NCBI GenBank assembly: GCA_024196135.1
Contig: JAMQCK010000460.1
Span: 1 to 22,239, forward strand
Direction of reading: 5' to 3'
Length of the DNA: 22,239 nt
From: Pleurotus ostreatus/Saccharomyces cerevisiae fusant
Lineage: Eukaryota; Opisthokonta
Position numbers and translations under genes: made by a program. The number at the start of each line of letters is the position of its first letter. Positions within the stretch are counted from its first letter, which is position 1. Positions 1-10,025 of the stretch are shown piece by piece. Below the pieces are notes generated by a model, which was given only the letters and a program-made list of their open reading frames with translations, did not search any database and was not told the DNA's origin.

Positions 1-290
1 AGGGACAGGTGGGAGCTCTCTATGCCCTTCAAAATCAGCTTTCTTGCATGCATGCCTGAATGCACATGCTGTACACAAGATACAGGACGTCTCATGTAAA
101 CAACAATCTGAGCAGAAATGTCCAATCTATTGCTAAGCAACACAGTATAGATTGTGCTCGTCTCTATTGGCGAGGTCTACGTCAAACTCTGCTCGTGAAG
201 TATGCCCCTGCAGTCAAAGTTTATACCAAGTCCTTATATCAGGACAAGCACTAAATAAGCAATGCGCTCGTTTATACACAGCCTAAGGAG
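1..290 (+). repeat. Left terminal inverted repeat
   Basis: This stretch reappears in reverse complement at 20810-21099. I found no mismatch by eye over 290 bases; the first mismatch is at 291 (t against c), and similarity then fades into the subterminal array. The outermost bases visible are AGGGACAGGTGGGAG. Each copy contains the same accidental 64-codon reading frame, which only reflects the sequence identity. Near-identity of the two copies suggests recent transposition or ongoing homogenisation. The true outer end may lie beyond the window start. Confidence 0.95.
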
Positions 291-570
291 TGCACACACT
301 AATTAGCGCACGCACTAAATAGCGCACACACTAAATAGCGCACGCACTAATTAGCACACACCTTATTTAACGCGCGCCTTATTTAACGCGTGCCCTAATT
401 AGCATGCACGCTAATTAGCGCACACGCTAAATAGGGCACGCCCTAATTAGCGCAGGCCTTATTTAGGGCATGCCTTATTTAGCGCGCGCATGCTAATTAG
501 CGCGCGCCCTAATTAACGCACGCCTTATTTAGAATTAACGCACGCCTTATTTAGTGCGTGCCCTAATTAT
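291..570 (+). repeat. Left subterminal array of 16-bp repeats
   Basis: About 17 degenerate units of 16 bp alternate an 8-bp A/T core with an 8-bp G/C-rich spacer. Cores are mostly CTAATTAG, CTAAATAG or CTTATTTA. Spacers are mostly alternating purine-pyrimidine, such as CGCACGCA or ACGCGCGC, with many CpG and CpA steps. The period is kept although cores and spacers vary, with a few one- to three-base slips and one small insertion near 530. Repeats inside terminal inverted repeats commonly bind the transposase in several DNA transposon families; that role here is inference. The array lies between the terminal repeat and the 3' end of the gene ending at 677. Confidence 0.9.
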
Positions 571-676
571 CACGTAGGGGAAACAGGATGTGCACTAACA
601 ACCCTTCACTTAAGCAGATTGTGCCATTGTAGGCACAGAAGGGCAGTATATTGGAGAGGAGCGTATTCTGGTTAGG

Positions 677-3600
677 TTAATCAAAAAGTCCAAGTTCCCC
701 TCCTCCACCCCAGGCCCAGGCTGCTGTATGAGACGATTGTGCCGTGTAAGCTGACAAGGGGATAGTATGAGTTATATCAGATGAAAGAGGTGCAGAAGGA
801 CCAGGCGGGCTTGGAAATGAGATAGAGGGAGTGGGAGATGGCAATCGGGCCTGTGATTCGTGAGATGTTATGATAGATAGTGGCTTTGTCGTCGGCACTT
901 GAGCTTTCGCATCCTTGGCATCGAAGTAGGCTAGAACAGGTTTGTAAGTATTGATAGACTATGCAAAGCATCACAAATACGCACCGCCAATCTGATCAAC
1001 CTCAGGCAGTGAGTCATCAGAGAGGGGATGACTGAATCCGCGTGTTGGTAGTGCTTTGTTTTTGCTTTTGCGGGAGGTAGGTCTATACCCGTCGGATGAA
1101 CTATCAGTATCGTCATCCTTCAGGTCTGCATAAGCAGGCACAGCTGCAGAATTCCTTGCGTTCCGATAGGGACGTGACTTGGGTTCCACTCGATGGGGCA
1201 TTGCTTCGTCGTCCTCGCTCTCAACATCCGCGTCTTGCTCGTGTTCTAATTGTTGAAGAACTGACCCAATTTTTAGTAACCAATATGCACATTGAAGAGT
1301 TGTCTTACCTTCCGAGCGCTTCTTGACTGCTGCCTTCAAATCGGAGGCCTTCAATAAAGCGGTACCGTCTATGTCCTGGACAAGCACCACTGAAAGATAT
1401 GGTACTGATCCTTCGACATAGGATCGCTCATCTGTGCTACGTCAGTGCAAGTACTGTCATCAACATATGAGTGGTACGCACGCTTTGACCAGGACTCTAA
1501 TCGTAGTAGCCCTTGGTCAACACGATCGCAGAATACCGACCCTTGCACTTGGGTGAGAGTTTCAGTTTTGAACCCTTTACCTGTGTGGAGGAAAGTTAAG
1601 CGTATGCATCCAGTAACATTCAAGTTACTCACCAGGGGCAGGCACAGTCTTGTCCCAACCAACGATTCGAAGCTTCTTCTCAAGCAGCTTCTTTGGTACT
1701 GAGGACCAATGGAAGCGAGACGGGCGCCAATCAGTTGTCTGCGCTATACAGGGATCAGCAAGCCGCTTGTATAATCTGTACCAAAACATACCAAATTGGA
1801 CTTGTATAGCGCTCCTAAAACTGGCGCGGAGTGATGCTGCTGTTACGCCTCTACCCGTAGACGCTGAGGGAGCTGTAGTAGTAACTGGAGCAGCCCTCTG
1901 CTTTCCCTTCAACTTTGCGCCAGTTATGCGCCCAGTGTCGGTAGTGTCATCCCCAACAGGCTCGTCAGGGTACTTCAGATAGGTATCCTTGGATCGACGG
2001 AGACGCAATGCTCTGTTTCTCTGAGTCAGATCACCACGTATGGTAAGAGATTAGCTCGAAGTGCGCACTGCAGGATGGTTGATAATTCGAGGTATGTCTT
2101 AAGTACAATGCTAGTGTTGGCGGTCAAAACCTAGATATGATTAGCGAGTTGGCCAATAGACAGTGTCGTAGCTCAACTCACATCCCAGGCCAGAGGAGAG
2201 CCACAGAATAACTTTGCATCTCGGGGGGGACGGTGGTCATCTCCGACATAAACAATCGCCCCAAGGACGATGATATCGTCGGTGGCCGCATACACTTCCG
2301 ACTGCATCAAGAGAGTGAGAACTGGTAGCGAGATCATTGCTCAGGAAAAATACACACAGCTTCCTGAAGCTGGCGTTGGCATGCGTTGATTCGCACTCCA
2401 GCAGGGACATTGACGATATCTTCACCGAGCCTGACTAGGTCGGCGAGTATCCTGCATCGTAGCTTATCCTTGGCCTGATCTGATATACCGTTCACTTTCC
2501 CAATGTAATCTTCTGTACATCGTGCGTTGTATTCGAGGCGAGATTCTACTAGAGGAGTTACTATCAATACAAAGGCAGAGATCAGAGAACTTACCCTCTG
2601 GGCGTTTAGGGTGGACGATTCGATAGCGCTGGCGGTGGAGGTTCGCAAGATTAGCTTTGCGACCGTATGGGACCTCAAGCATCATTTGACGCCAAACCGA
2701 GTTGACACTGCGATTGTAGAGCTTTGCGTAGTAGCGTACAGCTCCAGTCAAGCGCCTTCCTAGGCGTCGAAGAACAGATACATGTGATTTCCTCCAAGGC
2801 CCTTTGGTGCGCTTCTTCGATGACTCGTCCTTTGGACTGTCTCCGCTAGGCTCCTTTTCGTCCTCCCAATCATCGTCAAACAGCTGTACAGCCGCTCGAG
2901 ATGGAGATGGAGACTGAGGCGGCGTCTCCATGAAGTTCAGCTCTCCAGATGCCAGCTCGTCGGGCGTGTGCGTCTGCGCTTCAGCCTCCGCTTCAGCTAG
3001 CATAGCACCCAGCTCGCCGGGGGGCTTGAGAGTGATAGAATACGCGCCTGAAGGTGAGTGAGCAGTAGGACCTGCTGCAAAACACACGATCGTACCTAGC
3101 GCTTGATCTTCATTGTCGACACCTTCGGTGTTGACGCCTTCGTCGTCTATCACGCGTTCCTCGTCGCTGTCTTCGCTGTCATCTCCATCATCACCGAGGC
3201 TGCCAAAACTGCCTATTATATATCGCTCAGTATAAGAATATCATCTTGGACTTGGGACGCACCATCGGAATCGCTACCATCCTCTTGTTCTAGACCATCT
3301 GGCCTCAACCTGTAGCCTTGTCGTCGGGGATTGTATGCAAAGGTGTGTTCGGGAGAGGGGCGGGGTGGAGAACGCAAGTATGTACGGGACGTGGAGGGCA
3401 TGTTTGTAGTGCGACTCCCCTCCCTGGATAGGTCATCTATTATATCTGCAGTGTTTGTACTTGTAGCCTCGGTCTCGTTCATTGGTACGTCAACATCAGA
3501 GGCGGGCGACTCGAATGGCAGTGTAGATAGGGGGAAATCCGCTGGTAGTGGGGGAATGTCACTAACTGCATACTCGCTCGACATGGTCACATCACCGTCG

Positions 3601-4434
3601 TCATCCTGTGAATTATGGACTAAGGAAGGAGAAGGAGGTCTACCAAATGAGGGAGGAAGAGGAGGGATCTCTACAAAGTCAAGGACTTGTCGTCTTGTCG
3701 GCAGAGGTCCTGTTTGCTGAACCACCGGTAAAGCAGCAGGAGGGGGAGCCTCAGGGGTTGGTGGTACAGATGTGAGGGGTGATGAAGTGATCATATAGGA
3801 CTCCTTCTTTGATGGCGTCGAGGGCGAACAAGGTGAGGGGGATCGAGGTGCAGGCTTCACGCGCTTTGTGGATGGTGCCTCCGATGGTGTGGGAGGTTCT
3901 GGCGCTCTACGCTTGGAGGAGCGATGGGTATTACGACGACGATGAAAGATGGGTACTGCTCCTACGGCAGCAGACGCCGCAAGATTGGCAGCACCCACGG
4001 CATTCAAAGCATTCGCCAAGTCATCAGCGCCCGCGTCGTCAGTGCCGGCGTCGTCAGTGCCCGTGTCGTCTGGGAGTATTCTGTCAGGTACAGCGAGCCA
4101 GGCATAAAGAGCTTCAGACTCACCTTGCTCGGTGTCCTCGTCAATCAGGACTGACGGTGTTGGTGCCCTCGTTCTCTTGCGCTTGGGTGCGGCTTTCTTT
4201 GCTTTGGGGCGGCCAGAAGCCCCCGCCAAAGCAGCGACACCCTCCAGCTGCAGAACTGTTAGAGAGATCCACCATATAGGAATCTGCCACGTACCGTTTT
4301 GGCTGTCTTCTCTCGTGTTGTAGCCCGCTTTGAACGCCTTGGCGCCTCCGTCTCCGTAGCCTTCTCCTTGCCTCTTTTGCTTGTGTGGGGTCAGAAAGCC
4401 AGTTGACAAAGACCAACATTCTGACGTACGCCAT
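677..4434 (-). CDS. KDZ-element accessory protein, probable divergent HMG-type DNA-binding protein
   Basis: I followed one frame through about 13 introns of 47-56 bp, giving a protein of roughly 1,000 residues ending in TAA at 677-679. The start is chosen at 4432-4434. Exon 1 is only ATGGC; a GTACGT donor and a CACAAG acceptor join it to a lysine/arginine-rich N-terminus (KRGKEKATE...), and the other frames there contain stops or misfit the splices. Next come an AT-hook-like GRPKAKK segment (about 4200), a three-fold acidic TDDAG repeat, a long Ser/Pro-rich disordered stretch, and a helical basic domain (about 2800-2600). That domain, with SVNSVW and a following RKANL...YRIVHPKRP, fits the pattern of the divergent HMG domain reported for KDZ elements. 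A C-terminal part contains TTDWRPSRFHW (about 1720) and an acidic tail. It probably acts on DNA in the nucleus. The HMG call rests on pattern memory only, and two separate genes cannot be fully excluded. Confidence 0.6.
4027..4071 (-). repeat. Three tandem 15-bp units encoding an acidic repeat
   Basis: Units 4027-4041, 4042-4056 and 4057-4071 differ by only one to four bases and encode TDDAG/ADD-type residues in frame in the gene at 677-4434. The number of units could vary between copies without breaking the frame. Confidence 0.75.
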
Positions 4435-4648
4435 TGTAGCAGGTCTCTGGTGGAAATCAATGGAGGGGATGGGGGCGGCGGGCAAGGAACTTTGCTGCCG
4501 AACGTCTGTTGCCACATGTGTCGGACTTCGGTCCGAACCAATGCATTCCCGGTTCGAATCTGGCTATAGCCAACCAACTGTGCGCGGCTCGGCGGTAGGT
4601 AACTCTTCAGTCAGCTTGATACGTCCCCAAAATACAGAGGTTGAGCAA

Positions 4649-6396
4649 TTAATTCGTGTACTTCTGATACGACATGATCTTCTCTAATATATAAAATCGA
4701 AGAACATGCGCCCTGCGTGCAGCAAGAGGGATCCTCGAAGGCGCAGGAATGCGTTCATGATTGATCTTGCCCCACTTGTGCAGGTGCACCATGAAGCTGA
4801 TGCAGTAGACACCACAATCAATAACATTGTTCTGTCTGGGAACCTATACAGCAGCTTAGTCTCGCTGGCATAGGAAACATGAACACACGCACACCAGGGG
4901 GGTCCGCAAACCATTTCCATTCCTCCCACCAACGATTCGGGACAGGTATTTTTTTGAGCTTCCAGACGGCCTGCATACAATCCCGCATCCTCTGTGGAGG
5001 CCTCGTAAGATACATAAAGTGCAAAAGAAGATAAACGGTACCTTGAGGGCCGCTGCGCTTTCCTCGCCTTGTGGGGGCAAGCTGTCGTACACGACACCAT
5101 GACGCTTGACGAAGTCCATGACCAAGAGACTCCAGTGATTATTGCGGATGTGTAGTGGAATGAGCAGCAGCTTGAGATTCTTGACGTTCGACGCATTGAT
5201 GAGCTTCAAGAAAGTCAGCACCGTCAGTTGACGTGCAACAAAGCGCAGTTCAAGTACCTTGAGTCCACCAAAACGCGCCGCCGCCTCAGCCCCTGACGAT
5301 GAGAAATACCGCTTGCCGTCCTCTGGGTTGGTAGGGAATATATCGGAGTGACTGGCGAAGTGAGACAGGAGCGCTACAACACCGTCGTTACGCGACTGGG
5401 GGTTGTACGTGAACAGTTCAACGAAGAAGTTAATGATCTCATCGTTGAGCCATTCGTCAGGCGCCAGTCGGAAGATCTCCTTCCTCCTCAACTCGAAGAA
5501 TAACTCAGCTGGAGGAGCACTCGTGGTGGAGGTGTCCGATGGTATAGGACCTTTCGGAACCCGTATGCTTGTGAACGACGCCGCTTTGATGATCGCTATG
5601 TGCTAGAAGGGGATGAGCAACCCAGGAGAGGCCGAAAAGATGCAAAACACTCACAGACTCGAGTACTTTGCGCGGCAACTCATCGTCACGGCCCCATTCG
5701 AGGAACTTGCAGTGCAGTCTCGTGTAGTGAGTGCAAGTCGCCTGTAACGTGGCCCTGAGAGAATGAGAAGCTTGGAACGCAGCCGACACGCAGTCGGGTG
5801 GCGCATGTTCGTTCAGAAGGCGGCAGAGAAACTCGTCCACCTTAGACAGAATGGGATCTACATGCGTGCATTGTCGTAGGATCTTCATGCCGGCGTAGCC
5901 CGTCTGCCAGCTAGGATAGTCGCCGGCGTAAAGGGCCTGCTCAATAGTGTTCGCCCGGAGAGCTAGTCGCCTGTGGTCAATTTCTAGCCCAGTCAACAGC
6001 GCATCTGCCAAGATCGTCAGGCCACAACAGCCTACTAGCGTCGGTGAGGTACGCACCCATGTCCCCCTCCCTCGCCCAAGTGCGGAACAAGTTCTGCCAG
6101 GTGTCGTAGAGCGCCCGTGCCTCTTTACTGACCGGGTGACCGAACAGGTGATAAGTTTTCTTCGCTACTGATCCCGATGTAGATCCAGCCACCGCCACCT
6201 CCTTCGCCTTCGCCTTCCCCTTGCGATCTTTGGGGGCGGGAGTCGGATCTTCCTGGCTGAGGATAGGCCCCAGATCCACAGGGGTCCCCATGTTCTCAAT
6301 AGGAGGGGCTGGTCATAGGTCAGCACCAAGTAAAGCACCCCAAAACGCGCACTCACCCGCCTGGTACAGCGCAGCCTCTGGGTCAGGATTACTCAT
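4649..6396 (-). CDS. Ulp1/SENP-like SUMO protease (peptidase family C48)
   Basis: About 465 residues result when six introns are removed. ATG at 6394-6396 gives MSNPDPEAALYQA, spliced in phase to the next exon; TAA is at 4649-4651. The N-terminal half holds a short lysine-rich stretch (DRKGKAKAKE) and a helical region of no known family. The C-terminal half is the protease: the entry motif APDEWLNDEIINFF (about 5470-5430), catalytic His in RNNHWSLLVMD (about 5135), Asp in VVYDS (about 5088), the oxyanion-hole Gln at 4832-4834 and catalytic Cys in DCGVYC at 4814-4816. All four expected residues are present, so the enzyme is probably active in removing SUMO or a related modifier from nuclear proteins. 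It is co-directional with, and 214 bp upstream of, the gene at 677-4434. Ulp1-type proteases are recurrent passengers of eukaryotic DNA transposons. The exact splice sites of the AVWKLKK exon (about 4980-4900) are the least certain part. Confidence 0.85.
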
Positions 6397-6716
6397 GGCT
6401 TGAGTCAGCCAAAGGTGCTGTTGTTCTCCCTTATGAGTCTTTGGGACAAATTCTTGGCTGACCACGCACCTTTTACCAGCAGTCAGCGGCGCCTTCGTCG
6501 GGGGCAGCGACCTCCAGCCAGCGACGACGACGCGTCGTCCAAATCGCCCAAAGGGGATATGCCCGGTCCGGCACATCCCGAGCATTCGCGCAGCCAGCTT
6601 GCGCTACACGGCCATCTCCCCGCCCTCGATTTTACCAGGCGCCCCCTCTCAACCTCTTTTCTCGATTCTGTTTCTCAAGGATGCGCACGCGGTCCGCAGA
6701 CTAGAGGCCCTTCAAC
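6397..6716. other. Intergenic stretch upstream of the protease gene
   Basis: This GC-rich DNA should contain the promoter of the minus-strand protease gene and what may have been the 5' end of the aminotransferase copy on the plus strand. Frames are open by chance on both strands. I see no TATA element, repeat or RNA gene that I can defend. Confidence 0.4.
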
Positions 6717-7440
6717 ATGGCCTTCTTGTCGAACATCACAAGGGCCCTTGAGCTGCCCCCGATCACGTCCATCCGCCAGGTGAGTCTGCGCCGCGTACCG
6801 ATGCGCGCGGGGGCGCTGACAGCAGCACTGCGCAGGTTGCGGCGTTATGCGAGTGGCCCGCGCTCAAGGAGCTCGCACCGAATGCGTTCCCGAAGGACGT
6901 GATTGCGCGCGCGAGGGAACTGCGCGAGGAGATTGGCTCGGTCGGCGCGTACTCAGGTGCCATTCATTCGGCAGAGCGTAGGGAAGTTCATCGAGGGTGC
7001 GTGGTATTCGCCTAATCTGCGGGCGATCTCAATAGCTGACGTGCTCTCCAGATCGCGATGGGTACCCCCGCGAACCCGGACCACATCTTCCTGACCGGCG
7101 GTGCAAGTGCTGGTGTCTCCCTCCTCATCTCCATGCTCATCAACCCACCGAATACCGGTATCCTGATTCCAATCCCGCAATACCCGCTGTACACGGCCAC
7201 GCTCGCACAAAACCATCACATACCGCTTCCCTATCAACTCCAAGGCCCAAAGATGAAATGTAAGCAGGGCGGCTACTTTGACCACGTCAACTCCCCCGAT
7301 GACATCCTCGCGCGCATCTACAAGATGGTCTCCGTCGGCCTCTGCCCGCCGCCCTCCGGCATCGACTGCCAGGTGCGAAGCCGGGCGATGAGAGGGAGAC
7401 GGACACGACTCACGCGGCGCTCGCGCGCCGCACGCGGAGC
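6717..7440 (+). pseudogene. Alanine aminotransferase fragment, internally deleted
   Basis: Pieces of a PLP-dependent alanine aminotransferase follow each other in family order but in shifting frames. First comes PITSIRQ, then a GTGAGT intron ending in GCGCAG, then VAALCEWPALKELAP and DVIARARELREEIGSVGAYS. A small deletion follows, then VPFIRQSVGKFIE, a second intron-like gap, DRDGYP, and a frame change into DHIFLTGGASAGVSLL and NTGILIPIPQYPLYTAT. After PYQL it jumps to GGYFDHVNS and ILARIYKMVSVGLCPP, near the C-terminus of the family, so roughly the central 100-150 residues, including the PLP-binding lysine, are missing. A last scrap, ETDTTHAALARRTR, ends near 7440. The product cannot be an active enzyme. 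Retained introns imply capture at the DNA level, not through mRNA. The N-terminal part of the enzyme is also absent. Confidence 0.85.
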
Positions 7441-8736
7441 GCGATTGAGCCGGGCTCGCCCGCGCTCTCAAAACTCGCGTACGTGCCGCACCCGCTCTCA
7501 ACGACGGTCTCTATGGCGGCACGCGCAGTGCGCGTCGTCGGCGATGCCGGCGGCAGCTCGCGCTTGCCCGCTGTCAAACTGTCTCACCACTCACCAAAAA
7601 CACTTCCCCCGACTTCCCCTCGAGCTGAGACAGCTCAGGAACCCATCCACGATGACGCGCATACGTGCCGACTAACCAAGAACGCCCCCACCACCGTCGC
7701 GCCGGCCCCCCGCCGTCATTTCGACAACTCAGCAGTTCGCGGGGGGCGAGGTTTTCGACTTCAGATCGACTTCCCAACACCCGACGACGCCTGCGCGAGC
7801 TCGGCGACAAGTTTCCCGAGTCCCCGCCGTCGCTATCCAGCTCCCAATGCACGGGAAGGACGGCGACGGCGGTCCCTTCTCGCTGACCACGACGCCGCGA
7901 GCAAGTTCCCCGGCCCCCAAATCGCGTCGCTCGACACGCGGGGACGTCGCCCATCGTGTATTCGCACTCGCCGGGTCTCCCGTCGGTCTTCCGAAGGTAG
8001 ACGGAGGGTGCGCGACTTCGCGAAATCTCACCGAAATGCGCCCCCACCTCCCCTCCCTCATCGAATGCACTCCCCGCGCACCCCGCCGTGTCTCGCCGTG
8101 CACGCGCGCGACTTCCCTCGCCGACGACCGCATTCCTGCGACGTCGAGAAGGCCGCGGAAGCGCATTTTCCACAGGGAGAACGTACTCCCGCCCCCACAT
8201 CGCCTCCTGCGTGCACGACTCAGCGAGGGAAGTGGGAAAACGACGAAGGACTTGCCCACCAACTACGACGACGTCCGCGTCGCGTCTCCCGACTCCAAGA
8301 TACCTGCGCGATGGACGAGCTTGTCAGCAAACACCACCCCCACCTCCCCCCTCACGAAAATCGCACCCACCGTGTGAAGATTGTCGCGTGCGCGACGTAC
8401 ACAGGCGACTGCAGCAACGATGGCGGGGTCGTCAACGTATGACGCACCCAAACGCGCTAATGCGCCGACCCCCACCCCATCAACGTGGGGGAGGCCCACC
8501 ATCCCCCCTCCCCTTCGACGTCTTCGAAGGTGGAGTCCTTTTCGCGGCGAGGGGCCCGACTGCGCTCGTCGCGGGGTCCGCGGCTCGCATGTCAGACACC
8601 GCGGCGCCGGCCAAACATCTGCGAAGTCTAGAGCAACATTGCAATACGCGCTGGGCGAGGGGGGAGGTGGGATGTGCAGGGAGGAGAAGGTGATATGTGC
8701 AGAGGCAGGGCACTCGAAGGCGATTGAGGACGGTGT
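7441..8736. other. GC-rich, low-complexity DNA without a convincing gene
   Basis: Long frames are open on both strands simply because the DNA is C/G-rich with few A/T-rich stop codons. Their translations are Arg/Pro/Ser/Ala-rich with no domain I recognise. A segment just after the aminotransferase remnant (ALSKLAYVPHPLSTTVSMAA) could be another captured scrap, but I cannot name it. No RNA gene is seen. The composition contrasts with the A/T-richer genes at both ends of the element. Confidence 0.5.
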
Positions 8737-9010
8737 GTGGGCGATGGGGGAAGGTGGTACGACGGTGGGCGAGTCGAGAAGGGGTGAGTACGATGATGGG
8801 GAGGTGGTGGGGGAGGGCAGTTGACGACGAGGGGGGAGGGGGAGGTGAAGGTGACGCGGGCGAGTCTGGCGAGCTCGGAGGCGACGGGGGAAGGTATGCG
8901 GATGATGGGGTATGGCAGTGCGATAGTGGGCAGGTCGAGAAGAGGTGAGTACGACGAAGGGAGGGAGGGGTGATGGGGGAGGGTAGTTGACGAGGGGGAG
9001 GGGGGGAGTG
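8737..9010 (+). repeat. Imperfect G-rich tandem duplication
   Basis: Two related stretches follow each other: about 8737-8840 and about 8881-9007. Each runs from GCGAYGGGGGAAGGT through TCGAGAAG(G/A)GGTGAGTACGA to a G-rich end with GGGGGAGGG(C/T)AGTTGACGA. The matching points are offset by 140 to 161 bases, so the second copy has gained about 20 bases internally. Many G-runs of three to six make G-quadruplex formation possible on the plus strand. It has no clear coding meaning and may be a decayed minisatellite. Confidence 0.6.
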
Positions 9011-9274
9011 TCAAGTACGTACCCGTATCACACGTGTCGTAGGTAGAGGTGATAATGCAAGTTGATTCGAGTACTTTACAAGGGATGAGATGGAGAAGGT
9101 GTGAATATGAAAGGGGAATCGGTAGGAAGGGGAAGGGGTGGCAAACTGGGAAGTACAACGGGAATTTGAGGGCTCACCTCGGTTCTACGGAACCTGAGCG
9201 ACCGTGCGGTGGTCGGCGCGAGCAATACTACCTATAAGCGTACAAAGAAAGTCAGTATAGCTGTTCGTGGCTAC

Positions 9275-9301
9275 AAAATACAAGGGCTGACCTTGTATTT
9301 T
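9275..9301. other. Perfect hairpin, 11-bp stem and 5-nt loop
   Basis: AAAATACAAGG (9275-9285) is followed by the loop GCTGA and then the exact inverse CCTTGTATTTT. It lies in an otherwise featureless stretch at the change from G-rich to A/T-richer DNA. It could be the tip of a small inverted-repeat element, a transcript end, or chance; no gene end is seen beside it. Confidence 0.6.
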
Positions 9302-9746
9302 TCCCAAATTTGGTTGAAGGGGCGCTCAGCATGATTTCTTCGCCATTGTCCCAGGTACTTTTGGCCGGTATTGGTATCCTATGTATCATAACATCTATCC
9401 CTCGTATATTCAAGCTGTTTCAAAGCAACTTCAACGTTATACAAGCGCAATATGTACTTTACATCGCTTCTAACTCATAAGCCTCCTCCTTCCCCTCAAA
9501 GGCCTTTCGGCGTGAGACCATGGATTACCCTAGTTGCAGATGCGTCTTGTCATGCCTACACAGAGCTCAGTCTCGTCCTACACCTCGAAATGAAGGGAGA
9601 ACTCACCGACTTCGAGTTTTGAAGAGTAAATGAAAAGATCTGAGAATGCGCTGGGAGCGCGGTAAGCAGGGGGTAGAAGGGTTACACAGCGTCATATATA
9701 GTACGGTAGGCACGCACCTGGTGGCTATGGACCTCGTATCATTGCT
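9302..9746. other. Stretch with no recognised feature
   Basis: I see no coding frame, repeat or RNA gene. A GGTGAGT-like donor on the minus strand (about 9605) is compatible with an intron of a decayed minus-strand gene, but no flanking exon can be supported. Confidence 0.4.
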
Positions 9747-10025
9747 CTAAAGGTGTACCGAAGGCGAAATGCAAGTGAGTTTGTGTTCATCAAAATCACG
9801 ATAGTTCTGCATGGATAAGGGCGTTAGCGAAGGGTAAAGACGGCTATGTGCAATGATTCGGCTCACCTTATAGTCCCTTGCGATGTGCTTGACATTCAAA
9901 TTTCGGTGAGGCGTTGTTAAGGGCGAAATTCTAAAGCGCTTCATGAGATTCTGGAGCTCGAGTCGAAATAACGGTCCCTCACCTTATTACCATCCTTGAG
10001 AAGCGATGCTTGGTCGTATTGCGTC
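9747..10025 (-). pseudogene. Possible three-exon fragment of an unrecognised gene
   Basis: On the minus strand three short pieces join in phase across GTGAG introns: QYDQASLLKDGNK (about 10025-9985), NLMKRFRISPL...HIARDYK (about 9951-9868), and NYRDFDEHKLTCISPSVHL followed by a stop at 9747. The introns would be about 32 and 60 bp with CAG acceptors. No ATG or upstream exons can be tied to it, and I do not recognise the family. It is either a fragment of a captured gene or a chance arrangement. Confidence 0.3.

Noticed and set aside
60..254. A 64-codon reading frame present in both terminal repeats
   Set aside because: It is duplicated only because the repeats are identical. It has no recognisable domain and lies at the extreme element end where no gene is expected.
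291..570. CRISPR-like regular repeats
   Set aside because: The units are degenerate 16-mers with no unique spacers, in intron-rich eukaryotic DNA and mirrored at both transposon ends.
3216..4577. Single-exon 453-codon gene on the minus strand
   Set aside because: The frame reads through at least three clear introns. The N-terminal part in that frame (CPPPPSPPLIST...) does not fit the spliced lysine-rich start, so it is part of the larger spliced gene.
4540..4585. tRNA-like T-arm (GGTTCGAATCTGGC) upstream of the left gene
   Set aside because: No matching acceptor stem or D-arm is found about 50-70 bases upstream. The neighbouring TGGCTATAGCCA is only a local palindrome.
7483..8442. Long open frame of 319 codons on the plus strand
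   Set aside because: The translation is Arg/Pro/Ser-rich low complexity, other frames and the opposite strand are equally open, and no domain or splice logic supports it.
8628..9158. Pro/Ser-rich frame on the minus strand
   Set aside because: It is a by-product of the G-rich tandem duplication on the plus strand; no family resemblance.
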